Source of the DNA: an uncultured SAR86 cluster bacterium
GTDB lineage: Bacteria > Pseudomonadota > Gammaproteobacteria > Magnimaribacterales > AG-339-G14
Assembly: GCA_902625415.1 (NCBI GenBank)
Contig: CACOBG010000001.1
Coordinates: forward strand, 124,001-188,000
Direction: 5' to 3'
DNA: 64,000 nucleotides
The notes beneath the pieces were generated by a model. The model did not search any database, was not told the DNA's origin, and saw nothing but the letters and a program-made list of their open reading frames with translations. This document shows positions 1-7,668 of the stretch, piece after piece; the stretch's first letter is position 1; each line of letters starts with the position of its first letter. A program made the translations under genes and the position numbers.

Positions 1-261
1 AATATTCGTTCCTATAGATAAATTATCTAAATAAAAATCTAAATCATTGCAAATGTTTGCTTTTATTCCTCCTACTTTTCCTGCGGCATTAATTATTAAA
101 TCTGGATGAGAATCCTGAATAAATTCTTTAGTCTTGCGTTCATCTAATAAATTTACTTCTTGTTTAGATGGAGAATTGATTTCATATCGATCTGCATATT
201 TACATTGTAAGAAATTTTTACCAACTAAACCTGTTCCTCCAAAAAGCAATATCTTTTTCAT
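1..261 (-). CDS. fcl: GDP-L-fucose synthase, 5' part (runs off the window)
   Basis: Partial gene: the first 87 codons are present and the gene continues past base 1. The product should be the NADPH-dependent epimerase/reductase that converts GDP-4-keto-6-deoxymannose to GDP-L-fucose. The start reads MKKILLFGGTGLVG, a Rossmann GxxGxxG nucleotide-binding loop at residues 8-14, followed by NAAGKVGGI at about residues 59-67, which is typical of the Fcl/WcaG family. It begins 8 bases after the gmd stop, so gmd and fcl form one transcription unit that supplies both steps from GDP-mannose. The catalytic Ser-Tyr-Lys lies outside the window, so activity cannot be judged. A related NDP-sugar epimerase is possible but less likely next to gmd. 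Confidence 0.88.
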   Translation of the reverse strand, partial: MKKILLFGGTGLVGKNFLQCKYADRYEINSPSKQEVNLLDERKTKEFIQDSHPDLIINAAGKVGGIKANICNDLDFYLDNLSIGTNI

Positions 262-269
262 TTAAAAAA

Positions 270-1358
270 TTAGCTTTTATTCTTTGACTCTAACAAAGCA
301 TTAGCAAAATCTTCCTTAATCATTTCTGAGCAAAGATCTCTTGTTGATATTGAAGGTTTCCAACCAAGCTTTTCTGAAGCTTTTTTTGCATCGCCTAATA
401 AATTATCTACTTCACTAGGTCTAAAATACTTAGGGTCAATTTTTATAATTGTCTCTCCTTTTTTAACCTTATATTTTTTAGAAGGATGTATTTCTGAAAC
501 AACTCCAACTTCCTTTGAACCCTTACCTTTAAAAGTTATTTTGATCCCTAAGTCTTCACAAGCCCACAACACAAAATCTCTTACTGAAAATTGTGTTCCT
601 GTTGCTATTACAAAATCTTCTGGTTTTTCTTGTTGAAGCATCAACCATTGCATCTCAACATAATCTTTTGCGTGTCCCCAGTCTCTTTTTGCGTCTAAAT
701 TTCCTAAATAAAGGAAGTCATCCAAACCAAGCATCACTCTTGATAACCCTCTAGAAATTTTTCTAGAAACGAATGTTTCCCCTCTTCTTGGAGACTCATG
801 ATTAAATAAAATTCCATTACATGCATAGATGTCATAAGCCTCTCTATAATTTACACAAATCCAATATGCAAAGAGTTTTGATACAGCGTAAGGGCTTCTT
901 GGATAAAATTGCGTGTCTTCATTTTGAGGAGTATTTTTGACTAATCCATAGAGTTCAGAACTAGATGCTTGGTAGAATTTACATGTTTTTTCCATTTTTA
1001 AAATTCTAATTGCTTCTAATACTCTTAATGCACCCAATGCAACAACGTCTGCGGTATATTCTGGTTCCTCAAAAGATACTGCAACATGAGATTGAGCTCC
1101 TAAATTATAAATTTCTGAAGGCCTTATCTCGCTTATAAGTCTTATAATGTTTGATGAATCTGTTAAATCTCCATAATGAAGAAATAAATTCTTATTTTCT
1201 TTGTGAGGGTCTTCAAAAATGTGATCTATCCTGCCTGTGTTAAAAGAGGAAGACCTCCTTTTCACTCCATGGACTTCATATCCTTTTTCTAAAAGAAATT
1301 CTGCCAAGTAAGAACCATCCTGGCCTGTGATTCCTGTTATTAAAGCGATTTTCTTCAA
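270..1358 (-). CDS. gmd: GDP-mannose 4,6-dehydratase
   Basis: This 362-residue short-chain dehydrogenase/reductase makes GDP-4-keto-6-deoxy-D-mannose, the precursor of GDP-fucose and GDP-rhamnose. It has the N-terminal loop [14 protein letters not shown], the signature [14 protein letters not shown], and the catalytic YxxxK in [12 protein letters not shown] followed by [16 protein letters not shown]. Length matches the family. The start codon is TTG: there is no nearby in-frame ATG, and a good GGAG ribosome site sits 9 bases upstream inside the last codons of wzz. It lies 6 bases after wzz and 8 before fcl, which places it in a minus-strand surface polysaccharide operon. Identity is secure; the final sugar is inferred from the neighbouring fcl. 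Confidence 0.95.
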   Translation of the reverse strand: MKKIALITGITGQDGSYLAEFLLEKGYEVHGVKRRSSSFNTGRIDHIFEDPHKENKNLFLHYGDLTDSSNIIRLISEIRPSEIYNLGAQSHVAVSFEEPEYTADVVALGALRVLEAIRILKMEKTCKFYQASSSELYGLVKNTPQNEDTQFYPRSPYAVSKLFAYWICVNYREAYDIYACNGILFNHESPRRGETFVSRKISRGLSRVMLGLDDFLYLGNLDAKRDWGHAKDYVEMQWLMLQQEKPEDFVIATGTQFSVRDFVLWACEDLGIKITFKGKGSKEVGVVSEIHPSKKYKVKKGETIIKIDPKYFRPSEVDNLLGDAKKASEKLGWKPSISTRDLCSEMIKEDFANALLESKNKS

Positions 1359-1364
1359 AAGTTT

Positions 1365-2282
1365 TTACTCCAAAACCAAATCATTTTTTTTATTAGAAAA
1401 TAATACGTAATATAAACAGCTTAGAAAGAAAGAAAATAAGGTAACAAGGGTAACGATAACGAACCTTTGCGGTGAATCTTTTTCCTCTGGCGCATAGGGA
1501 AAAGAAAGGACACTAAAAAGATAATCTTTGCTAGATTTGGCTACCATAACTTTTTTTACCTGTTCTTGAACCAATGAGCTTAAAGCAATCCTTACTTCTG
1601 AAAGATTTGTTTTTATCATTTGCTCTTCTAAAAATTTAATCGATTGTTCTGCATTAGCAATATCTTTTTCTCTTTCAAGCTCATTCATTTCAAAAATGAT
1701 TGTCTCTATAGATTCTTTTGCTACTTGAGGAGAAAAATGTTCAATCGAGAGAAGTACATGTCCTGTTAAAGAATCTTTGAGTATTTGGAAATTATCTTCG
1801 TGAAAATCTTTATAAACTTCCTGAAGGGACGGTTTTCCGTCAATTGAAAATGGTTCGTTGCTTACCCATTTGTTTTGCGCGCTATCATAAATATCACCGT
1901 CTAAGATCAGATTACCTGAAGATTTATCCCACCCCGTAGAAGCTGAAAAAGCTAAATAAAAATCTTTTTTATTTATAAACCTTTCAAAAAAAGTTAAAGA
2001 CTTTAAAACTTCAATGGCATCATCGCTTTTCTTTTCTCCCGTATTTAAAAAAGGAATGGATAAACCCGCAATGGAAGACACTCCTCCAATTTGAGATGCT
2101 ATATTTGAGAGGTTAGAAGAATCTTCGTTCAGAACTACTATTACCTCGCTTTTGTATATATTAGGTAAACTTAAGGAATAAATTACAGACAAGAGAAAAA
2201 AGGCGATGGTGATTGAAAAAATACGTAATTTTTCCCTATAAATCAAAAAAAACGCTTCTCTGAGATCAATGTCTTTAGTCAT
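1365..2282 (-). CDS. wzz: Wzz-type polysaccharide chain-length regulator
   Basis: Inner-membrane polysaccharide co-polymerase that sets the modal length of O-antigen or capsule chains. From the chosen start it has 305 residues: an N-terminal MTKDIDLREAFFLIYREK, a first membrane helix at about residues 18-40, a large periplasmic part rich in coiled-coil sequence, a proline-rich FPYAPEEKDSP segment and a second helix near the C-terminus. The two-helix layout and the proline-rich lead into the second helix are classic for Wzz. An alternative ATG at 2297 adds five residues (MRVFI) and lies 1 base from the 3' end of tRNA-Leu. I prefer 2282 because Wzz proteins usually begin close to the DIDLRE motif and a weak GAGAG precedes it, but the choice is open. 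Confidence 0.85.
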   Translation of the reverse strand: MTKDIDLREAFFLIYREKLRIFSITIAFFLLSVIYSLSLPNIYKSEVIVVLNEDSSNLSNIASQIGGVSSIAGLSIPFLNTGEKKSDDAIEVLKSLTFFERFINKKDFYLAFSASTGWDKSSGNLILDGDIYDSAQNKWVSNEPFSIDGKPSLQEVYKDFHEDNFQILKDSLTGHVLLSIEHFSPQVAKESIETIIFEMNELEREKDIANAEQSIKFLEEQMIKTNLSEVRIALSSLVQEQVKKVMVAKSSKDYLFSVLSFPYAPEEKDSPQRFVIVTLVTLFSFFLSCLYYVLFSNKKNDLVLE

Positions 2283-2298
2283 AATAAAAACTCTCATC

Positions 2299-2385
2299 TG
2301 GTACCCAGGGCCGGACTTGAACCGGCACGATATTTCTATCGAGGGATTTTAAGTCCCTTGTGTCTACCAATTCCACCACCTGGGC
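2299..2385 (-). tRNA. tRNA-Leu (anticodon TAA)
   Basis: Read on the minus strand the 87-base sequence has acceptor stem GCCCAGG paired with CCTGGGT (a G-U at pair 1-72), discriminator A and an encoded CCA. The anticodon stem-loop has AGGGA and TCCCT around loop CTTAAAA, giving anticodon TAA. There is a long variable arm (CGATAGAAATATCG) and the T-loop GGTTCAAGTCC. The long arm and anticodon identify leucine. Its first base is also the last base of the galU stop codon, and wzz begins just past its CCA end. It corresponds by position to leuZ of the E. coli uvrC-pgsA-tRNA cluster. Confidence 0.97.
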
Positions 2386-3269
2386 TAATTTAATATCTCC
2401 TTCATATATCTTTTCATTTTAGGATCTTTTGAAGCTAAAGCAATATTAGCGCCTATTAAACCTTTGAAAGATCCACAATCATAAACTTTTGAGGAACTTA
2501 GGGTAGCATTTAAATTTACTTCAGAATTTATCATTGATAGCAGAGAATCAGTTAATTGGATTTCCCCATCTTTAGAAGGTCTAGCTTTTTTTAAAAATGA
2601 CATAGTTTCGCTAGGAAGAACATATCTACCAATTATTCTATAAGCTTCTTTTGATTTTAAAGATTTTGGTTTCTCTTTAAAGTTTGTAATTTTTTTAAAT
2701 TTTTGATTGTGTTTTCTACTTTTTAATAAATCTACTACACCATAATTTTTTGAAAATTTACTTGAAATTTTTTCAACTAAAACTTGGCCTTCTTTAGATA
2801 AATTAAAGTTATTAATCATATTTTTCAAATCTGATAAGGGCTTATTATTTAACAAGAATTCATCAGGCAAAAGAACGGCAAAAGGCTCATTACTTATAAA
2901 GTCACTAGCCCTGTAGATTGCGTTGCCTAAGCCAAGAGGCTTTTTTTGTTTAATGGAAGTAATTTTAATATTTTCTGGAATAATTCCTTTTACAGATTCT
3001 AAAAGTTTCTTTTTTTTGGTCTTTTTTAGAGAAGATTCTAAAAAAAAATTCTTTTCGAAATGTTTCTCAATAGCCTCTTTACTATCATTTGTGATAAAAA
3101 TAATTTGGCTTATTCCTGCATTAATGGCTTCTTCAACTACGTATTGGATAATTGGTTTGTCAAGAATGGGTAAAAGTTCTTTGGGAATGGCTTTAGAAGC
3201 GGGTAACATTCTTGTACCTAGACCCGCTACTGGAATAATAGCTTTTGTGACATTTTTAATTTCTGCCAT
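2385..3269 (-). CDS. galU: UTP-glucose-1-phosphate uridylyltransferase
   Basis: Makes UDP-glucose from UTP and glucose-1-phosphate in the cytoplasm, feeding surface glycans and, with the nearby ugd, UDP-glucuronate. The protein is 294 residues from MAEIKNVTKA. It has the sugar nucleotidyltransferase signature VAGLGTRMLPASKAIPKE at the N-terminus and PLGLGNAI and LPDEFLL later, as in GalU. A longer reading frame begins at a TTG at 3317, but MAEI gives the usual GalU N-terminus and only a 14-base overlap with the upstream fusion gene. The TAG stop shares its G with base 1 of tRNA-Leu, so there is no untranslated space between the two. Confidence 0.95.
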   Translation of the reverse strand: MAEIKNVTKAIIPVAGLGTRMLPASKAIPKELLPILDKPIIQYVVEEAINAGISQIIFITNDSKEAIEKHFEKNFFLESSLKKTKKKKLLESVKGIIPENIKITSIKQKKPLGLGNAIYRASDFISNEPFAVLLPDEFLLNNKPLSDLKNMINNFNLSKEGQVLVEKISSKFSKNYGVVDLLKSRKHNQKFKKITNFKEKPKSLKSKEAYRIIGRYVLPSETMSFLKKARPSKDGEIQLTDSLLSMINSEVNLNATLSSSKVYDCGSFKGLIGANIALASKDPKMKRYMKEILN

Positions 3270-4014
3270 ATCTATCTTCCAATCTAGTAATGTCATCCTC
3301 TGTAAGAATTTTTCCAAGCTGAACTTCTATGATCTCTAAATCTTCTTTTCCAGTATTCTCGATTGTATGAATTTCTTTTGGGTCAATGGAAAAGGTATCG
3401 CCATATTTTGCTGAACTCTCAGTTTCATTAATTTTTATTTTTCCAGATCCCTTAACTATCGTCCATTTTTCAGTTCTATGATTATGAAACTGAAGACTAA
3501 GTTTTTCTCCGCTTTTTATCGAAAGTTTTTTTACAAGAAAATAGTCGTCCTCAAAAAGATTTTCGAAGGATCCCCAGGGTCTTTTTTCTTTATAATTATT
3601 GAATTGTTCAGTTAAATCTGAGCTAGATTGAATTTTTCCACCACCTACGTCAAAAACCATTTCTATATTATTTTTTCTACAAACTTCATATTCAGGAATA
3701 TCTTTTAAGTTTTTTCGGTCACCTCCATTAGCAAAAATGTCAATCTTTCTGTTAGAAGAGAGTTTCTGTAAAGTTTTTATTACTGTGTGATCTTCGTCAA
3801 TGGAACCTATGACTTCATCGACACAGCTAAAACCCAAAATAATTTGTTTTCTCTCATTAAAAGGCATGAAAACAAAATTTTTCTTTTCTTCTAAAAATTT
3901 ATCTGAATTTACAATCACAATAAGATGATCGCCAAGTCGTTTTGCCTCTTCAAATAATTGGAGGTGTCCTATGTGCACTGGATCAAAACCACCGCTTACT
4001 ACAACTGTTTTCAT
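3256..4014 (-). CDS. Fusion: HIGH-type nucleotidyltransferase plus ManC-like cupin
   Basis: This 252-residue protein joins two domains. Residues 1-135 are a cytidylyltransferase-like fold: VVVSGGFDPVHIGHLQLF contains the HIGH motif (14-17), and a serine-rich IQSSS at 128-132 sits where family members have their second nucleotide-binding motif, as in HldE/TagD-type enzymes. Residues 143-252 match the C-terminal cupin of type II mannose-6-phosphate isomerase/ManC: RPWGSFENL, LSLQFHNHRTEKW with metal-ligand histidines 177 and 179, HTIEN and the ending ITRLEDRYGR. In ManC that cupin normally follows a GT-A pyrophosphorylase, not a HIGH domain. Context (galU, ugd, gmd, fcl) suggests activation of a sugar or polyol phosphate; substrate and nucleotide are unknown. 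No ribosome site precedes the ATG, and a strong -10 lies 14 bases upstream. Confidence 0.8.
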   Translation of the reverse strand: MKTVVVSGGFDPVHIGHLQLFEEAKRLGDHLIVIVNSDKFLEEKKNFVFMPFNERKQIILGFSCVDEVIGSIDEDHTVIKTLQKLSSNRKIDIFANGGDRKNLKDIPEYEVCRKNNIEMVFDVGGGKIQSSSDLTEQFNNYKEKRPWGSFENLFEDDYFLVKKLSIKSGEKLSLQFHNHRTEKWTIVKGSGKIKINETESSAKYGDTFSIDPKEIHTIENTGKEDLEIIEVQLGKILTEDDITRLEDRYGRN

Positions 4015-4028
4015 AAGGAATCAATTAG

Positions 4029-4037
4029 ATTATATCA
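4029..4037 (-). promoter_or_regulatory. Extended -10 promoter for the nucleotidyltransferase-cupin/galU unit
   Basis: The minus strand reads TGATATAAT, a perfect extended -10, with no convincing -35, which extended -10 promoters do not need. The expected start point is about 4022, only about 8 bases before the ATG at 4014. The intervening sequence (TTCCTT just before the ATG) has no ribosome site, so the transcript would be almost leaderless. It lies between tRNA-Cys and the fusion gene. Confidence 0.55.
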
Positions 4038-4062
4038 AAGGGAAAAGCAATAAGCTTCCTTT

Positions 4063-4136
4063 TGGAGGCTGAGGTCGGAATCGAACCGGCGTAGACGGAT
4101 TTGCAATCCGCTGCATGACCACTCTGCCACTCAGCC
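4063..4136 (-). tRNA. tRNA-Cys (anticodon GCA)
   Basis: On the minus strand 74 bases fold as a standard cloverleaf: acceptor GGCTGAG paired with CTCAGCC, discriminator T (usual for Cys), encoded CCA, anticodon arm CGGATTGCAAATCCG with anticodon GCA, and T-arm CCGGTTCGATTCCGA. It sits 13 bases after the ugd stop and about 48 bases before the fusion gene. In E. coli tRNA-Cys follows pgsA closely (with glyW) and precedes leuZ; here ugd separates it from pgsA. Confidence 0.97.
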
Positions 4137-4149
4137 AAATCAAAAGAAA

Positions 4150-5325
4150 TTAATCTACTTGAAAAATATCTCTTGTAAATACTTTTTTCTTAACGTCTCC
4201 TAATTTTTTTGAATGTCTATTAGCTAGAATCAAATCTGACTTTTCTTTAAAAACCTCAAAGTCTTTGACAACACTCAATCCTAAATAAGTTTTTTTATCT
4301 AGATGAGGCTCATATATTATTATTTCTTTCTTTGCTTTTTTTAACCTCCTTATGATTCCCTGTATAGATGAAGATCTAAAATTATCAGATCCTTTCTTCA
4401 TTGAAAGAAGATAAATTCCAATAATTTTAGAAGAAGAATTAATTATTTTTTCCGAAATTAAATCTTTTCTTACTTCATTTGAATTTACCACAGCCTTAAT
4501 CAGTCTTTGTGGAATAGAGTCATAGTTTGCTAGAAGTTGTTTAGTATCTTTTGGTAAACAATACCCGCCATATCCAAAGGACGGATTATTATAAAAATTC
4601 CCGATTCTTGGATCTGCGGAGACTCCAGAAATTATTGATTTTGAATCAAAATTTTTGAATAAACTATAGCTATCCAGCTCATTAAAAAACGAAACTCGCA
4701 TTGCTAAAAAAGTATTTGAAAATAATTTCACAGCTTCTGCTTCTGAGGATTTCATAAAATATACCTCTGTGTTCTTTTTAGAAATTTCTTGAAGAAGATT
4801 TGAAAAAATTTTAGCTTTTGCATTTGATGAGCCGATAATAATCCTTGAAGGAAAAAGATTATCCTTAATACTGCATCCTTCTCTTAAGAACTCAGGTGAA
4901 AAGATTATATTTTTTGTTTTGTGTTTTTTTTGCATCTTTTCCGTAAAACCTACAGGAACAGTAGATTTAATTACTATAAGAGCAGATTTATTTATCCTTC
5001 TTGTTTCTTGGATAACAAGTTCAACAATGGATGTATCGAAATTGTTATTTTTTTCGTTAAAGTTAGTAGGGGTGCAGACAATTACAAATTCTGATTTTTT
5101 TAAAGATTTCTTGTAATTTGTTGATGCTGAAAAAGTAAGTCTTTTTTCTTTTAAAAATTTTTTTAACTCATTTTCTTTAAGATGAGTTTTTTTATTTTGG
5201 AGCAGATCAACTTTTTTAATGTCCTTTTCCAAAAAAGTAACGTCATTTTTTCTAGCTAAAAGAGCTCCTAATGATGTTCCTACATATCCCGCGCCTACGA
5301 CTGTGATTTTAGTTTTGGTTTTCAT
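4150..5325 (-). CDS. ugd: UDP-glucose 6-dehydrogenase
   Basis: NAD-dependent double oxidation of UDP-glucose to UDP-glucuronate, a cytoplasmic step for acidic exopolysaccharide. The 391-residue protein begins with the NAD-binding loop ITVVGAGYVGTSLGALLA, carries CTPTN, STVPVGFTEKM, SPEFLREGCSIKDN and the catalytic-cysteine motif GYGGYCLPKDT, where the family consensus is GFGGSCFPKDT. The order of domains (NAD-binding, linking helix, UDP-binding) is normal. It overlaps the pgsA stop by 17 bases, so it is co-transcribed with pgsA, an arrangement that separates pgsA from tRNA-Cys. It is shorter than some Ugd proteins but similar to the bacterial short form. A dehydrogenase for a different UDP-sugar cannot be excluded, though galU next door supplies UDP-glucose. 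Confidence 0.92.
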   Translation of the reverse strand: MKTKTKITVVGAGYVGTSLGALLARKNDVTFLEKDIKKVDLLQNKKTHLKENELKKFLKEKRLTFSASTNYKKSLKKSEFVIVCTPTNFNEKNNNFDTSIVELVIQETRRINKSALIVIKSTVPVGFTEKMQKKHKTKNIIFSPEFLREGCSIKDNLFPSRIIIGSSNAKAKIFSNLLQEISKKNTEVYFMKSSEAEAVKLFSNTFLAMRVSFFNELDSYSLFKNFDSKSIISGVSADPRIGNFYNNPSFGYGGYCLPKDTKQLLANYDSIPQRLIKAVVNSNEVRKDLISEKIINSSSKIIGIYLLSMKKGSDNFRSSSIQGIIRRLKKAKKEIIIYEPHLDKKTYLGLSVVKDFEVFKEKSDLILANRHSKKLGDVKKKVFTRDIFQVD

Positions 5326-5845
5326 ACCATTTTTTAAAATAATTTAATAATGTAGCCCATGAAAAAATTGCACTTAACATTAGGAATGTTGCTGAAGTAT
5401 AAAAAACCAAATCAGAAAAATATGGAGAAATCAAAACAAGTGCTAATCCAATCATTTGAAAACTAGTTTTTAATTTTCCCAAAATGTCTGCTTTAACATC
5501 ATCGATACTAAAAGCTTTAGAGACCAAGAACAGCCTGAGATAGCTGATAGTAATTTCTCTTGAAACAATTAATAATGTAGATAATAAAATTAATAAGCTG
5601 TCGAAAAAAAAAGTCATCCAAATAAGTAATACAGAAACAAAGATTTTATCTGAGAGTAAATCAAGTAAGGCTCCTTGATCTGAATTTTGATTTTTCTTTC
5701 TTGCAATATAGCCATCTAAATAATCTGTAATTGCTGCCATTATAAAAATTATTAAAGATATTAAATAAAAGCTCTTATAAAAAAAAATGATGATCGGTAC
5801 CGTCAAAAAGATTCTTGAAAGAGACAGAATATTAGGAAGATTCAT
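5309..5845 (-). CDS. pgsA: CDP-diacylglycerol-glycerol-3-phosphate phosphatidyltransferase
   Basis: Integral membrane enzyme of phosphatidylglycerol synthesis, making phosphatidylglycerophosphate. The 178 residues contain the CDP-alcohol phosphotransferase motif D-x2-DG-x2-AR-x8-G-x3-D-x3-D, visible as DYLDGYIARKK and then GALLDLLSDK, with about four to five hydrophobic helices. Length is normal for PgsA. It lies 5 bases after uvrC, the conserved uvrC-pgsA order of gammaproteobacteria. The phosphatase for the next step, pgpA, is at 39161-39685. Confidence 0.95.
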   Translation of the reverse strand: MNLPNILSLSRIFLTVPIIIFFYKSFYLISLIIFIMAAITDYLDGYIARKKNQNSDQGALLDLLSDKIFVSVLLIWMTFFFDSLLILLSTLLIVSREITISYLRLFLVSKAFSIDDVKADILGKLKTSFQMIGLALVLISPYFSDLVFYTSATFLMLSAIFSWATLLNYFKKWYENQN

Positions 5846-5850
5846 AATTG

Positions 5851-7668
5851 TTAATTATTTTGTAAAAAAGAATGTATTTTTTTAGCCTTATTCTCTCCTA
5901 TTCCAGGCACAGATTTTAGATCTTCCTTAGATGCCTCTTTTAAGTTGTTTATGCCTCCAAAAAATTTTATCAAGCTAATTTTTAGTTTTGGACCTAAACC
6001 GTCTAAATCATCAAGACTTGATGAAATTAGAGTTTTTGATCTTCTTTTTCTATGATGGCTAATTGCAAACCTATGAGATTCATTTCTTAAAAGTTGAAGA
6101 AGTCTAGATATTTCTTCAAAACTTTTTAATTCAAAGCTATTGTTTTCAAAGTGTAACTTGTCATATTTCTCATTTCTATCAGGACCTTTGGAGATGGAGA
6201 CAAATTTCACTTTTTTCAAGATATTTTCTTCTAAGTATTTTTTTACGGTATTCAATTGACCCTTTCCTCCGTCTATCAAGATTACATCGGGTAGACTTAA
6301 ATCATTTTTTTGAAGGTTTTTACATCTTCTTGAAATCGCCTCACAAAGAGCAAAGTAATCATTATTGGCATCATCTTTAATATTCATTATTCTATAATTC
6401 TTTTTATCTGGTCCATCCTTTTTAAGGACCACGCATGAAGCAGAGACATTTTTTCCAGAAGTATGACTTATATCAAAAGCTTCAATTCTGTTTATTGTTT
6501 CTATGTTTAAAAAAGAAGATAAAGAATGCATAGATTTTTTAACCCAAGAATAGTGATTAGTTCGCAAAAGCGCATCTTCTGCCTGAGAAGAACATATTTC
6601 TATGAGGTTCTTATTTTTTCTACTTTCTCTAAGGATATTTATTTCAGGTAATCTTAAATTTTTTAATGATTCTTTCGTGTCAGGGTTAATGCTACCTTTA
6701 AATAAAAGATTAATTTTTTTTCGCTTTTTTTCATCAAAGATATATCCCTCTAAAAATGCAGACATGAGTTCTTCATCTGAAACGTTATCGTTTGTATCTG
6801 GATAAAAATTTTGAGAGCTAGTAATCCACCCCTCTTCAATTTTTAATACACTTAAACAAGCGCTAAATTTATTTCTTTTTAGAACTAAAACATCAAGATA
6901 TTCAAAAGAAGTTAGGACATTTTGATTTTTCTGCGTATCTCTGATCGATTGTATTTTATCTCTGTATAAGACTGCTCTTTCATAATCTTTTTTTTCAGAA
7001 TAAAAATCCATTTGTTTGTTTAAATCTTGGATTATTTTCTTTGTATCTCCTGAAAGAAAGTTTACTGCATTTTTTACATCTCTTAAGTATTCATCTTTTG
7101 AGATATGACCCACGCAAGGGGCAGAGCATCTTTTCATTTGAAACTCCATGCAAGGGCGGGATCTATTTTTAAAGTTTATATCTTTACAATTTCTTATTTT
7201 AAAAACAGACCTTATTAAATTTACATTATTTCTCATGGCTCCGACATTAGCAAATGGTCCAAAAACCTTACTATTTGAATCCTTTTGCCGAGAAACATAT
7301 ATAGCAGGATAGTCTTTAGAAGTAGAAAGGTGAATTGCAGGATAGGACTTATCATCTCTAAATTGAATATTAAATGGAGGTTTTATTTTTGAAATTAGGC
7401 CTTGTTCTAAAATTAAAGCATCTGATTCAGATCTTGTAATTATTATTTCTACATACTTGATAATTGATTTAAGTTTTGCAATTCTTTTTCCCTCTCCTTT
7501 TCTTACTTTGAGGTAGCTTTTTACTCTTTTTTTAATGTTTTTTGCCTTACCAATATAGATAATTTCATTTTTTTTATTAAAAAATTTATATACTCCAGAT
7601 ACTTCGGGAAAATCTAAAGTTTTATTAAATACAGTTTTATTACTTGTAAACTGCGCTTGCTTTGCCAT
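5851..7668 (-). CDS. uvrC: UvrABC excinuclease subunit C
   Basis: Makes the dual incision in nucleotide excision repair, with UvrB. From ATG 7668 it is 605 residues, close to the usual 610. The GIY-YIG nuclease domain is N-terminal (GVYKFF at about 25, IIYIGKAKNIKKRVKSYL at about 36-53), a cysteine-bearing RPCMEFQMKRCSAPCVG follows, then a UVR domain (about 200-235), the RNase H-like second nuclease (EAFDISHTSG and ILIDGGKGQ) and C-terminal tandem helix-hairpin-helix repeats. The upstream extension to 7737 is rejected: GGAGAAGG lies just before the ATG at 7668, and MAKQ gives the normal N-terminus. The start overlaps the end of ggt by 29 bases. Confidence 0.96.
   Translation of the reverse strand: MAKQAQFTSNKTVFNKTLDFPEVSGVYKFFNKKNEIIYIGKAKNIKKRVKSYLKVRKGEGKRIAKLKSIIKYVEIIITRSESDALILEQGLISKIKPPFNIQFRDDKSYPAIHLSTSKDYPAIYVSRQKDSNSKVFGPFANVGAMRNNVNLIRSVFKIRNCKDINFKNRSRPCMEFQMKRCSAPCVGHISKDEYLRDVKNAVNFLSGDTKKIIQDLNKQMDFYSEKKDYERAVLYRDKIQSIRDTQKNQNVLTSFEYLDVLVLKRNKFSACLSVLKIEEGWITSSQNFYPDTNDNVSDEELMSAFLEGYIFDEKKRKKINLLFKGSINPDTKESLKNLRLPEINILRESRKNKNLIEICSSQAEDALLRTNHYSWVKKSMHSLSSFLNIETINRIEAFDISHTSGKNVSASCVVLKKDGPDKKNYRIMNIKDDANNDYFALCEAISRRCKNLQKNDLSLPDVILIDGGKGQLNTVKKYLEENILKKVKFVSISKGPDRNEKYDKLHFENNSFELKSFEEISRLLQLLRNESHRFAISHHRKRRSKTLISSSLDDLDGLGPKLKISLIKFFGGINNLKEASKEDLKSVPGIGENKAKKIHSFLQNN

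Noticed and set aside
2299-2320. tRNA-Leu 3' end as an integrase attachment site
   Set aside because: No second copy of the tRNA 3' end and no integrase gene seen in the window, so insertion by site-specific recombination cannot be supported.
2923-3339. A 138-codon plus-strand open frame across galU
   Set aside because: It lies opposite galU and the fusion gene, has no motif or ribosome site, and low-complexity composition expected from AT-rich antisense sequence.
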